This document shows, piece by piece, positions 5,705 to 11,023 of a stretch of DNA of 11,023 nt. Source of the DNA: Dehalococcoidia bacterium (GTDB lineage Bacteria; Chloroflexota; Dehalococcoidia; Dehalococcoidales; E44-bin46). The number at the start of each line of letters is the position of its first letter. Position 1 is the first letter of the stretch. The notes under the pieces are model-generated. The model worked only from the letters and a program-made list of their open reading frames with translations, was not told where the DNA came from and ran no database searches. The stretch is taken from assembly GCA_004376105.1 (NCBI GenBank), contig SOKA01000077.1, forward strand, positions 1-11,023. The letters are read 5' to 3'. Made by a program: the position numbers and the translations under genes.

Positions 5705-6679
5705 TCAGGTAGCCCTTATTTCTTCGCGCATAAATTTAACATATGAGATGGCAAAGAGTGCAGCGGTTAGTCCTCCAATGGTCGCCAGATGGGGCCATAT
5801 AGTTAGCAAACTCTGACCTAGCGAAAGAGGTCCAGGCATCCACCGGGCACCAGAAGCATGTAGTAGTTGAAGCATTTCCCCTGCTGTCCTTGCCCCCGGG
5901 GCGAGGAGAACAGTTGCCGCTTCCCCAAAGAGCATAATAGGCGAAATACGCGAAGCTGTGATTTGAATTCCGTAGTTCTTAAGCAACTCTGGTGCAGTTG
6001 GTGTTTGGCTCATAGGTGCCAGCACATTGGCAGCCAAGCCCGCAGCCATGGACATAAAGAAGGAAAAGAATATCCAAATTGACATCGAGGTTAGGGCTGA
6101 GGTAGCCACTCGCTGAAAGTATACCGAGAATAGCATGGCTAAGCCCAGCCAAAAGGCTCCGTAAAGAATACTTATCCCCCAGAATAATAGTAGCCTGGCA
6201 ACTTCTTCCGAGCTTGGGGCAACTCCAAGCACTGTGAGCCCTATCGCCGACACAAGCAGGATTGTGGTCGTCAGCATAATGGCTATAGTAACTACGCCAG
6301 CCAAGAACTTACCGTTGATAACAGCATCCCGGTAGATAGGTTGAGACAGGAGCCGGCTCATCGTCCCGCTACTTTTCTCACTATTTATAGCATCAAGACC
6401 GAGGACTATACCTACTATGGGCACAAGAATTCTGGCAATGAACCAAATAAAGGGGTACATACCTTCACCAGAAGTAGAAAAAAGGTAAAGGAAGGCAAAT
6501 CGACCAGCCCCATATTGAACCGGTGTAGCTAGCTGTTCCCTGATATTATCTATAGCCCCAGTAGGCCCAAGGACAGCAAATACTGAAACCAGCAATACCA
6601 TAAGAAAGAGGATTATACCTCTCCAGCTAGTGAAATGGTCAGCCAGTTCTTTGTAGAATACTGTCATCAGTCCTTGCAT
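5705..6679 (-). CDS. ABC-2 type transporter permease
   Basis: A 324-residue integral membrane protein. Hydrophobic segments lie near residues 21-40, 76-98, 128-151, 163-187, 197-220 and 292-314, giving six predicted membrane spans. The sequence N-S-E-K-S-S-G-T-M-S-R-L-L-S-Q-P-I-Y-R (99-117) after the second span, followed by G-K-F-L, is the cytoplasmic coupling region of NosY/NatB-type ABC-2 permeases. ATG 6679 starts 1 nt after the ATPase stop, with AGAGAGG upstream; ATG 6667 is an alternative. It should pair with the adjacent ATPase to form an exporter. The substrate is not evident: a drug, ion, lipid or polysaccharide precursor are all compatible. A loop of about 70 residues (222-290) between spans five and six is larger than the others. 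Confidence 0.92.
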   Translation of the reverse strand: MQGLMTVFYKELADHFTSWRGIILFLMVLLVSVFAVLGPTGAIDNIREQLATPVQYGAGRFAFLYLFSTSGEGMYPFIWFIARILVPIVGIVLGLDAINSEKSSGTMSRLLSQPIYRDAVINGKFLAGVVTIAIMLTTTILLVSAIGLTVLGVAPSSEEVARLLLFWGISILYGAFWLGLAMLFSVYFQRVATSALTSMSIWIFFSFFMSMAAGLAANVLAPMSQTPTAPELLKNYGIQITASRISPIMLFGEAATVLLAPGARTAGEMLQLLHASGARWMPGPLSLGQSLLTIWPHLATIGGLTAALFAISYVKFMREEIRAT

Positions 6680-6680
6680 A

Positions 6681-7628
6681 CTAGGCCTCTCTAAAATACT
6701 TCCTGTAGATGTCCTCTAAAGCGTAGCTCTGAATTTTCATCTCTACCAGCAGACCATTAGCTCCTACAATTACCCTGGCTATCTGAGGTCTTAAGTCCTC
6801 TAAGCAGCTAATAAGCAGTAAATCGCCCGACCTTTCTACGCTGACTACACCGCCAATCCGCCTGATACAGTCAATAAGCTCTGAAGTGATTTCAGTTAGT
6901 TTAACCTCAATCCTAAGTCGGCCACCGCCCAAAGCCTCCCTCCCCAGTTGGTCTAATAAGCCTTCAACTACCAGTTGTCCCTTCGCCAGTATCCCGATAC
7001 GGTTGCAGATTCGCTGAACCTGGTATAGTTGATGTGAGCACATGATAACGGTCATCTTTCTTTCCTTGGCTATCTCAGCTATCATGTCAAGCATTTGGGT
7101 GATACCCTCAGGGTCTATCCCGGACGTGGGCTCATCTAAGATGGCGACCTTTGGCATTTTAATAAGTATGTCGGCAATTGCCAGGCGCTGCTTCATCCCT
7201 CGGGAAAACTCCCCCACCTTCTGCTCGGCTACCTCTGACAGACCAACTATATCCAGTGACTCGTCTACTCTCTTTATAACAAGTTCTTCAGGAAGACCAT
7301 TTAACCTAGCGGTGTAGGCTAAGTTATAGCCTGCGGCTAAATCCTCATAAAACCCTACCTTTTCCGGAACATAGCCGGTGATGCGTTTAACCTTGAGTGG
7401 CTCTCTGGTAGAGTTATACCCATATATATGCGCTGTGCCAGAGGTTGGCTCGGTGAGCCCAAGCAGCATTAATATAGTTGTAGTTTTCCCAGCGCCATTG
7501 GGACCAAGGAAGCCAAAAATATCACCCTCTTCTATACGGAGGTTTAACTTGTCGACAACGGTAGTGTTATCATAGTTTTTGGTCAGGTCTACTGTCTCTA
7601 CAATCAATTGTTTAGTCAACTCACTCAC
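6681..7628 (-). CDS. ABC transporter ATP-binding protein (ABC-2 exporter type)
   Basis: A 315-residue nucleotide-binding subunit. It carries Walker A GPNGAGKT (42-49), a signature E-F-S-R-G-M-K-Q-R-L (about 140-149), Walker B V-A-I-L-D-E-P (161-167) with T-S-G-I-D-P after it, and the H-loop histidine near 199 (M-C-S-H-Q). The SRGMKQRL form of the signature is usual for drug or sodium exporter ATPases of the NatA/DrrA kind. The usual Q-loop glutamine appears to be E (Y-V-P-E, near 89), also seen in this group. About 90 residues follow the core. GTG 7628 is chosen: it overlaps the stop of the preceding NEW3 gene as GTGA, which implies translational coupling. A longer reading from 7706 would run 26 codons into that gene and lacks family similarity. 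Confidence 0.94.
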   Translation of the reverse strand: MSELTKQLIVETVDLTKNYDNTTVVDKLNLRIEEGDIFGFLGPNGAGKTTTILMLLGLTEPTSGTAHIYGYNSTREPLKVKRITGYVPEKVGFYEDLAAGYNLAYTARLNGLPEELVIKRVDESLDIVGLSEVAEQKVGEFSRGMKQRLAIADILIKMPKVAILDEPTSGIDPEGITQMLDMIAEIAKERKMTVIMCSHQLYQVQRICNRIGILAKGQLVVEGLLDQLGREALGGGRLRIEVKLTEITSELIDCIRRIGGVVSVERSGDLLLISCLEDLRPQIARVIVGANGLLVEMKIQSYALEDIYRKYFREA

Positions 7629-8557
7629 CGCCTGCCTAACCGTCTGAATAAGATTGCCAAGCCGGCTATAACCGCCACGGCAATGCCGATACCAGCCCCT
7701 CCCCAAATTGTAGGTGTTACCACTGTTACCCTGAGTTCTATATTATAAGTTGCCTTTTCGGTTACAAACCTCAGGATAACGTGATAGTCACCAGCTATCG
7801 TTTTGCTGGGTGGGGTTATTACTACATCCACTTCCTGTTTAAGCCCGGGTTCCAGGGAGTCTATCTTGTAAGGGTTGAAGGTTATACTCCAGTCCTCTGA
7901 TTTTGTTGATGAAAAGTGGATATTCTCAAGGGTTCCTGTCCCGAAGTTCTCCAGTATGACGGTTATATGGTTGTCCGCACCAGCCCTTGCCTCCATATTA
8001 CGCCGTAATGTGGCGGTAGACGCATACAACTGATACGTAGGCGGTATCTCAGTTACCACTGCCGTAAGCTCAACACTGTCCCTGAGTTCGCCTGAACCTG
8101 CCCTGAATGTCGCCACATAGTCACCCGGCTCGGGTAGCTCCCATGGTGGTGGACTAAATATAACCTTGACTTTATCTGGGTATGTCTTTCCAGGCTCCAG
8201 TGTGATGCTCTCTATCATGAATTCCCCATACGAAGGCATAATTCCTCCGTCCCATCCAGGAGGTGCTGTAAGATCGAGGTCAAATGCCCTGGATTCACTA
8301 CCCTGATAGCTCAATGAGACCTCAAACTCGAAGATTTGGCCAGATTGACCGCGCATGACCGGATACTGAGCACTAAGCTTAAGCCCTGGTTCAGGTGGTT
8401 CTTCAGGCGGGGGTTCCTCCTGACTCGGCGGCAACGAAAAAGAGTCATTACTACCTTCCTGGGCGGCGAGCACAACTGGGCTTCCCAGTAAGCCGCTGAG
8501 TACTCCGAAGAGTAGGACAAGACAAAGCAGATAATGAGTTAGTCTAAATCTATTCAT
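7625..8557 (-). CDS. Exported, membrane-anchored NEW3-type beta-domain protein
   Basis: A 310-residue protein with an N-terminal signal peptide (basic MNRFR, hydrophobic 9-30, likely cleavage after L-A-A at 30-32). A Pro/Glu-rich stretch follows (43-58), then two beta-rich domains of about 100 residues (about 60-168 and 175-280). A single C-terminal membrane span (about 286-304) ends in R-R-L-G-R-R. Phrases such as T-A-P-P-G-W, L-E-P-G, G-D-Y-V-A-T-F and V-I-T-P-P-S-x-T-I-A-G-D-Y resemble the NEW3 (alpha-galactosidase-associated, COG1470-like) domain. The basic C-terminus should stay inside, placing the domains outside the membrane. No lipobox is present. AAGGGGG lies about 7 nt before ATG 8557. 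Being first in the operon and coupled to an ABC exporter, it may be an extracytoplasmic partner or a substrate-interacting subunit; the function is unknown. Confidence 0.85.
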   Translation of the reverse strand: MNRFRLTHYLLCLVLLFGVLSGLLGSPVVLAAQEGSNDSFSLPPSQEEPPPEEPPEPGLKLSAQYPVMRGQSGQIFEFEVSLSYQGSESRAFDLDLTAPPGWDGGIMPSYGEFMIESITLEPGKTYPDKVKVIFSPPPWELPEPGDYVATFRAGSGELRDSVELTAVVTEIPPTYQLYASTATLRRNMEARAGADNHITVILENFGTGTLENIHFSSTKSEDWSITFNPYKIDSLEPGLKQEVDVVITPPSKTIAGDYHVILRFVTEKATYNIELRVTVVTPTIWGGAGIGIAVAVIAGLAILFRRLGRR

Positions 8558-8608
8558 AAATTATCCCCCTTTCTGGTTCTTGACGTGCTGGCTACTTTTA
8601 TCATTCTT

Positions 8609-8658
8609 TCAAATTTGATAAGTAGTATATCTCTTGCTAAGAATTAAATCAAATTTGT
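8609..8658. repeat. Two TCAAATTTG palindromes 40 bp apart, candidate operator pair
   Basis: TCAAATTTGA (8609-8618) is a perfect 10-bp palindrome. TCAAATTTGT (8649-8658) matches it in 9 of 10 positions, exactly 40 bp on, close to four helical turns. The outer AAATTTGAT / ATCAAATTT also form a 9-bp inverted repeat (8611-8619, 8648-8656). They cover the start site and -35 of the leftward promoter and lie just upstream of the rightward acpS promoter. The sequence is A/T-rich, so chance occurrence is possible. Confidence 0.4.
8624..8652 (-). promoter_or_regulatory. Promoter of the NEW3-ABC operon
   Basis: On the minus strand TTGATT (8652-8647) and TATACT (8629-8624) are separated by exactly 17 bp. 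The expected start near 8617 would give a leader of about 60 nt. The -35 overlaps one TCAAATTTG palindrome and the start site overlaps the other. Confidence 0.65.
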
Positions 8659-8664
8659 CTTAGA

Positions 8665-8693
8665 TTGAGCACCTGTGTAAAATAGGCTATAAT
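8665..8693 (+). promoter_or_regulatory. Promoter of acpS
   Basis: TTGAGC (8665-8670), a 17-bp spacer and a perfect TATAAT (8688-8693) predict a start near 8700 and a leader of about 80 nt before acpS. The leader shows no recognised riboswitch. It is back-to-back with the NEW3-operon promoter, the two -35 elements being 12 bp apart. Confidence 0.72.
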
Positions 8694-8779
8694 TCTGGTG
8701 ATTAGCATTATCGGATTCATGGATTTTACATGATCGATATTGTGTTTATCGGCTGACTTAGTCTCTAACTTCGGATAGA

Positions 8780-9166
8780 ATGCACTATATTGGCGTAGAT
8801 ATAATAGAAATAGCCCGTATTGAAAAGGCTATAGCCTGTTGGGGGGAACGGTTCCTTCATCGCGTATATACTGATTCTGAACTTAAGCTATACCCCAAAC
8901 AGCCTTTATCTCTTGCTGCCCGTTTTGCTGGTAAGGAGGCAGTAATAAAAGCACTAGGCGGGCGAAGCAAGGGTTTCAGCTGGAGAGAGATTGAGATATT
9001 ATCCGACCCTAGGGGCAAACCTTTAGTTCATCTTTACGGTAATACTCAAAATCAGGCCGACGCCTTGGGCTTAGATAATTTCGCTATCAGCCTCTCTGAT
9101 TGTGAAGAATATGCTATTGCCTTTGTGGTCGGTGAAACGAGTAAGGTTGATAAACAATCTCAGTAA
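8780..9166 (+). CDS. acpS: Holo-[acyl-carrier-protein] synthase AcpS
   Basis: AcpS transfers 4'-phosphopantetheine from CoA to the serine of acyl carrier protein, activating it for fatty acid synthesis. The 128-residue product begins M-H-Y-I-G-V-D-I-I-E-I-A-R-I-E, with the metal-binding aspartate at 7. It has A-R-F-A-G-K-E-A-V-I-K-A-L-G (47-60) with the second metal-binding glutamate at 53. Its C-terminal part S-L-S-D-C-E-E-Y-A-I-A-F-V-V (104-117) replaces the common S-I-S-H with S-L-S-D. Length is typical for the trimeric class. Only a weak CGGA precedes ATG 8780, but the family starts at this point. It has its own promoter, and yebC 73 nt downstream also has one. Confidence 0.94.
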   Translation: MHYIGVDIIEIARIEKAIACWGERFLHRVYTDSELKLYPKQPLSLAARFAGKEAVIKALGGRSKGFSWREIEILSDPRGKPLVHLYGNTQNQADALGLDNFAISLSDCEEYAIAFVVGETSKVDKQSQ

Positions 9167-9171
9167 GCCTT

Positions 9172-9200
9172 TTGACCATAGGTGGGTGAGATGATAAAAT
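9172..9200 (+). promoter_or_regulatory. Extended -10 promoter of the yebC-ruvC-ruvA operon
   Basis: TTGACC (9172-9177) and TAAAAT (9195-9200) are 17 bp apart, and TGA directly before the -10 (9192-9194) makes an extended -10. The start would be near 9207, giving a leader of about 33 nt. This makes the yebC-ruvC-ruvA operon able to act independently of acpS. Confidence 0.68.
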
Positions 9201-9239
9201 TAGAAAGGTTTTTAATTAGCCGACTAAGGAGCGCTAAAA

Positions 9240-9989
9240 ATGTCAGGACATTCTAAGTGGTCTTCAATTAAGCATCAGAAGGGGGTAACTGATGCTAGGC
9301 GGGGTCAACTTTTTACTAAGTTGACCCGAGAGATTATGGTGGCAGTGCGTGAGGGAGGTAGTAACCCAGAGACGAATTTTCGACTGCGCTTAGCCATACA
9401 GAAGGCTCGTGATAACAGCATGCCCTTAGCTAATATAGAACGGGCTATTAAGCGGGGCAGTGGCACCATGGAAGGGGCGGCTCTGGTAGAGATGGTTCTT
9501 GAAGGCTATGGTCCCAGTGGGGTGGCTATCTTAGTCCAGGCGCTAACTGATAACCGCAATCGAACTCTGCAGGATGTTCGCAATATATTCTCCCGTCATG
9601 GTGGTAGTCTGGGAGAGAGTGGTTGTGTCGCCTGGCTTTTCGATTCAAAGGGATTGATTTCAATAACGACCAGTGATTTAGATACCGAGGAATTAGCTCT
9701 AGAGGCTATTGATGCCGGTGCTGAGGATGTTAACCTGGAGACTGCTTCGGTGGAGATTTATACCAGGCCTGAGGAGCTTGAGATGGTCAGGACGGCACTT
9801 GAGGAGAAAAGCCTACCTGTAACCTCTGCTGAGTTATCTCTGGTGCCCAAGACTATGGTTGAGCTTGGGGAAAAGGCAGCATTACAAACACTGAAACTGT
9901 TGGACAAGCTAGAAGAGCTAGATGAGGTGCAGCATGTGTCTAGTAATGTTGACTTTTCTGATTCTATTCTAGAAAAATATGAGTTGTAA
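9240..9989 (+). CDS. yebC: YebC/PmpR family regulatory/translation factor
   Basis: A 249-residue protein starting MSGHSKWSSIKHQKGVTDAR, the highly conserved opening of YebC/PmpR/TACO1 proteins. It continues with F-T-K-L-T-R-E-I (25-32), G-G-S-N-P-E-T-N-F-R-L-R (39-50), a helix K-A-R-D-N-S-M-P (55-62), then E-G-Y-G-P-S-G-V-A (88-96), D-N-R-N-R-T (103-108) and G-G-x-L-G-E-S-G-C-V-A-W-L-F (120-133). Members were long called transcription regulators; more recent work links the family to helping ribosomes through difficult stretches such as polyproline. TAAGGAG (9225-9231) sits 8 nt before ATG 9240. ruvC follows after 8 nt, a frequent linkage in bacteria. The protein has the full three-domain length. 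A perfect 10-bp inverted repeat lies inside codons 21-30. Confidence 0.95.
   Translation: MSGHSKWSSIKHQKGVTDARRGQLFTKLTREIMVAVREGGSNPETNFRLRLAIQKARDNSMPLANIERAIKRGSGTMEGAALVEMVLEGYGPSGVAILVQALTDNRNRTLQDVRNIFSRHGGSLGESGCVAWLFDSKGLISITTSDLDTEELALEAIDAGAEDVNLETASVEIYTRPEELEMVRTALEEKSLPVTSAELSLVPKTMVELGEKAALQTLKLLDKLEELDEVQHVSSNVDFSDSILEKYEL
9302..9327 (+). repeat. Perfect 10-bp inverted repeat inside the start of yebC
   Basis: GGGTCAACTT (9302-9311) and AAGTTGACCC (9318-9327) are perfectly complementary around a 6-nt loop. In the mRNA this would be a stable hairpin 62-87 nt after the A of the start codon. It encodes the conserved L-F-T-K-L-T region, so part of the symmetry could come from the protein's own repetition. 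Confidence 0.45.
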
Positions 9990-9997
9990 ACCTAGGT

Positions 9998-10492
9998 ATG
10001 AGAATTTTAGGTATTGACCCGGGCACAGTAACTATGGGCTATGGGGTAATAGAGAGTAAGAACGATGAAATAACCCTTGTTGACTGTGGCGTCTTTGACT
10101 GTCCGGTGCGCTCCCCGATAGGGGAGCGCTTAAGTTATTTATATGGTGAGCTTTGCAAAATTATCTCACGCTACGAGCCTGATGCCGTGGCTATAGAGCA
10201 GCCTTTTGTTGCCAAAAATGTGAGGTCGACGCTGGCCATAGGTAAGGCTCAGGCAGTGGCTATCCTGGCAGCCGCCAACAAGGGAATCCCATCCTATGAA
10301 TATACCCCAACTCAGGTAAAGCAGAGGGTAGCTAGTTACGGAGCTAGTTCAAAGGAGCAGATTCAGGAGATGGTCAGGCTCCAGCTTGGGCTATCTCAGG
10401 TGCCTCAGCCATCTGATGCTGCCGATGCCCTGGCTATAGCTATCTGCCATTTGCGTGAGACATATCTGGACAACCTGTTGGCTAAGCAGTGA
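9998..10492 (+). CDS. ruvC: Holliday junction endonuclease RuvC
   Basis: RuvC is the dimeric resolvase that cuts Holliday junctions produced in recombination and repair, working with the RuvAB branch-migration motor. The 164-residue product begins MRILGIDPGTVTMGYGVIE with catalytic D7. It has A-I-E-Q-P-F (65-70) with E67, N-V-R-S-T-L-A-I-G-K-A-Q (74-85), the T-P-T-Q-V-K segment (103-108) and S-D-A-A-D-A-L-A (139-146) with D140 and D143. All four acidic catalytic residues are therefore present. It starts 8 nt after yebC with no strong ribosome binding site, suggesting translational coupling, and ruvA starts 6 nt after its stop. The coding sequence includes a GC-rich perfect hairpin (10108-10129). 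Confidence 0.97.
   Translation: MRILGIDPGTVTMGYGVIESKNDEITLVDCGVFDCPVRSPIGERLSYLYGELCKIISRYEPDAVAIEQPFVAKNVRSTLAIGKAQAVAILAAANKGIPSYEYTPTQVKQRVASYGASSKEQIQEMVRLQLGLSQVPQPSDAADALAIAICHLRETYLDNLLAKQ
10108..10129 (+). repeat. GC-rich perfect hairpin inside ruvC
   Basis: GCGCTCCCC (10108-10116) and GGGGAGCGC (10121-10129) form a perfect 9-bp stem with a GATA loop. It is followed by a T-rich but not T-only stretch (TTAAGTTATTT). It is more GC-rich than the surrounding sequence. It may be an mRNA structure, a weak attenuator or chance. Confidence 0.45.
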
Positions 10493-10498
10493 GGGGAA

Positions 10499-11023
10499 AT
10501 GATAGCTGGTCTTCGCGGCACATTAGAGTCGCTAGGTAGTGATTGGGCGATTATAAATGTTGGCGGTATAGGCTTTCAGGTATATATGCCGACCTCTACC
10601 CTGAGTTCATTGGGTAAAATCGGCGAGGAGGTCAATCTACATACCCACCTTCACCTCAGAGAAGATAATGCCACCCTCTATGGCTTTGCCTCGGCTGATG
10701 AGCTCAGGCTTTTTCAAACCCTGCTCGGCGTATCAGGATTAGGTCCCAAGCTAGCACTGGCCATGCTTTCGGCGATGAGCTTGGACAAACTGACCATGGC
10801 TATTGCCACCGGCAGTGTTGACCTGCTGACGGTAGTCCCCGGAATAGGTAAAAAAGTGGCTGACCGCCTTATCCTTGAGCTTAAAGATAAAATAGGTGCT
10901 GGTTGGATAACCACCGCGGGGGTTCAATTAGCCGAGGAAAATGCCGATGTGTTAGCTGCCCTGACCTCCCTGGGCTATTCCGTTACCGAAGCCACCCGTG
11001 CCGTAGCCACCCTCCCCCCATCT
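10499..11023 (+). CDS. ruvA: Holliday junction branch-migration protein RuvA, 3' truncated by the window
   Basis: From ATG 10499 the frame stays open to the last base, giving 175 codons without a stop; the last roughly 15-25 residues are outside the window. The product starts MIAGLRGTLES, the usual RuvA opening, and domain I (OB fold, about 1-64) ends in L-H-L-R-E-D-N-A-T-L-Y-G-F. Two helix-hairpin-helix motifs follow: L-L-G-V-S-G-L-G-P-K (75-84) and V-V-P-G-I-G-K-K-V-A (112-121), which bind the junction backbone. A linker (about 135-147) leads to domain III D-V-L-A-A-L-T-S-L-G-Y (150-160), which contacts RuvB. GAGGGG (10491-10496), overlapping the ruvC stop, is the likely ribosome binding site. 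ruvB may lie downstream but is not visible. Confidence 0.96.
   Translation, partial: MIAGLRGTLESLGSDWAIINVGGIGFQVYMPTSTLSSLGKIGEEVNLHTHLHLREDNATLYGFASADELRLFQTLLGVSGLGPKLALAMLSAMSLDKLTMAIATGSVDLLTVVPGIGKKVADRLILELKDKIGAGWITTAGVQLAEENADVLAALTSLGYSVTEATRAVATLPPS

Noticed and set aside
5867..7575. Plus-strand open frames (for example 5867-6082, 6341-6532, 7042-7317, 7378-7575) opposite the ABC genes
   Set aside because: They lack ribosome binding sites and recognisable domains, and overlap antisense to well-supported genes with clear motifs, so they are shadows of that coding.
7629..7706. 26-codon N-terminal extension of the ABC ATPase to ATG 7706
   Set aside because: It lies entirely inside the NEW3 coding region, lacks similarity to ABC ATPases, and GTG 7628 forms a classic 4-nt overlap with the upstream stop.
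1..11023. Mobile elements, CRISPR arrays, tRNA or rRNA genes, phage or defence genes
   Set aside because: No terminal inverted repeats, transposase or integrase motifs, regularly spaced repeats, or tRNA-like structures were seen; all long frames belong to housekeeping or transporter families.

Overview
The window looks like chromosomal DNA from a Chloroflexota bacterium, most probably of the Dehalococcoidia. This is an inference from gene content and order, not from a database match. The division genes run mraZ-rsmH-ftsA-ftsZ with none of the mur, ftsL, ftsI, ftsW or ftsQ genes that normally lie between rsmH and ftsZ. That layout fits known wall-less Dehalococcoidia. Base composition is moderate and fairly uniform. 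No mobile element, tRNA, rRNA or CRISPR array is visible.

Positions 1-304: the start of a leftward molybdopterin adenylyltransferase-type gene (cut by the window edge) and a divergent promoter region. The rightward promoter has a consensus TTGACA. Beyond it lie four TGG-starting pentamers at exact 10-bp spacing (265-299), the architecture of MraZ operators.

Positions 305-4757 (+): the division operon. Two small putative DNA-binding proteins (a ribbon-helix-helix protein and an XRE-like HTH protein), with a possible 25-codon ORF between them, sit between the operator and mraZ. They are followed by rsmH (16S rRNA methyltransferase), ftsA (membrane anchor of the Z ring) and ftsZ. A 19-bp perfect stem-loop at 4808-4855 separates this operon from the convergent leftward genes and probably terminates both directions.

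Positions 4876-8557 (-): transcription starts from a good promoter near 8624-8652. The order is a secreted, membrane-anchored NEW3-type protein, an ABC ATPase (4-nt GTGA overlap) and an ABC-2 permease (1-nt gap). A DUF72 gene follows 91 nt later. The first three probably form one export or envelope module of unknown substrate.

Positions 8665-11023 (+): acpS (phosphopantetheinyl transferase) with its own promoter, then yebC with a second strong promoter, followed by ruvC and the first 175 codons of ruvA, which runs off the window. RuvA and RuvC act together in Holliday-junction processing.

The most unusual parts are the regulator-loaded front end of the mraZ operon, the paired TCAAATTTG palindromes in the 8558-8779 divergent region, and the NEW3/ABC-2 module.
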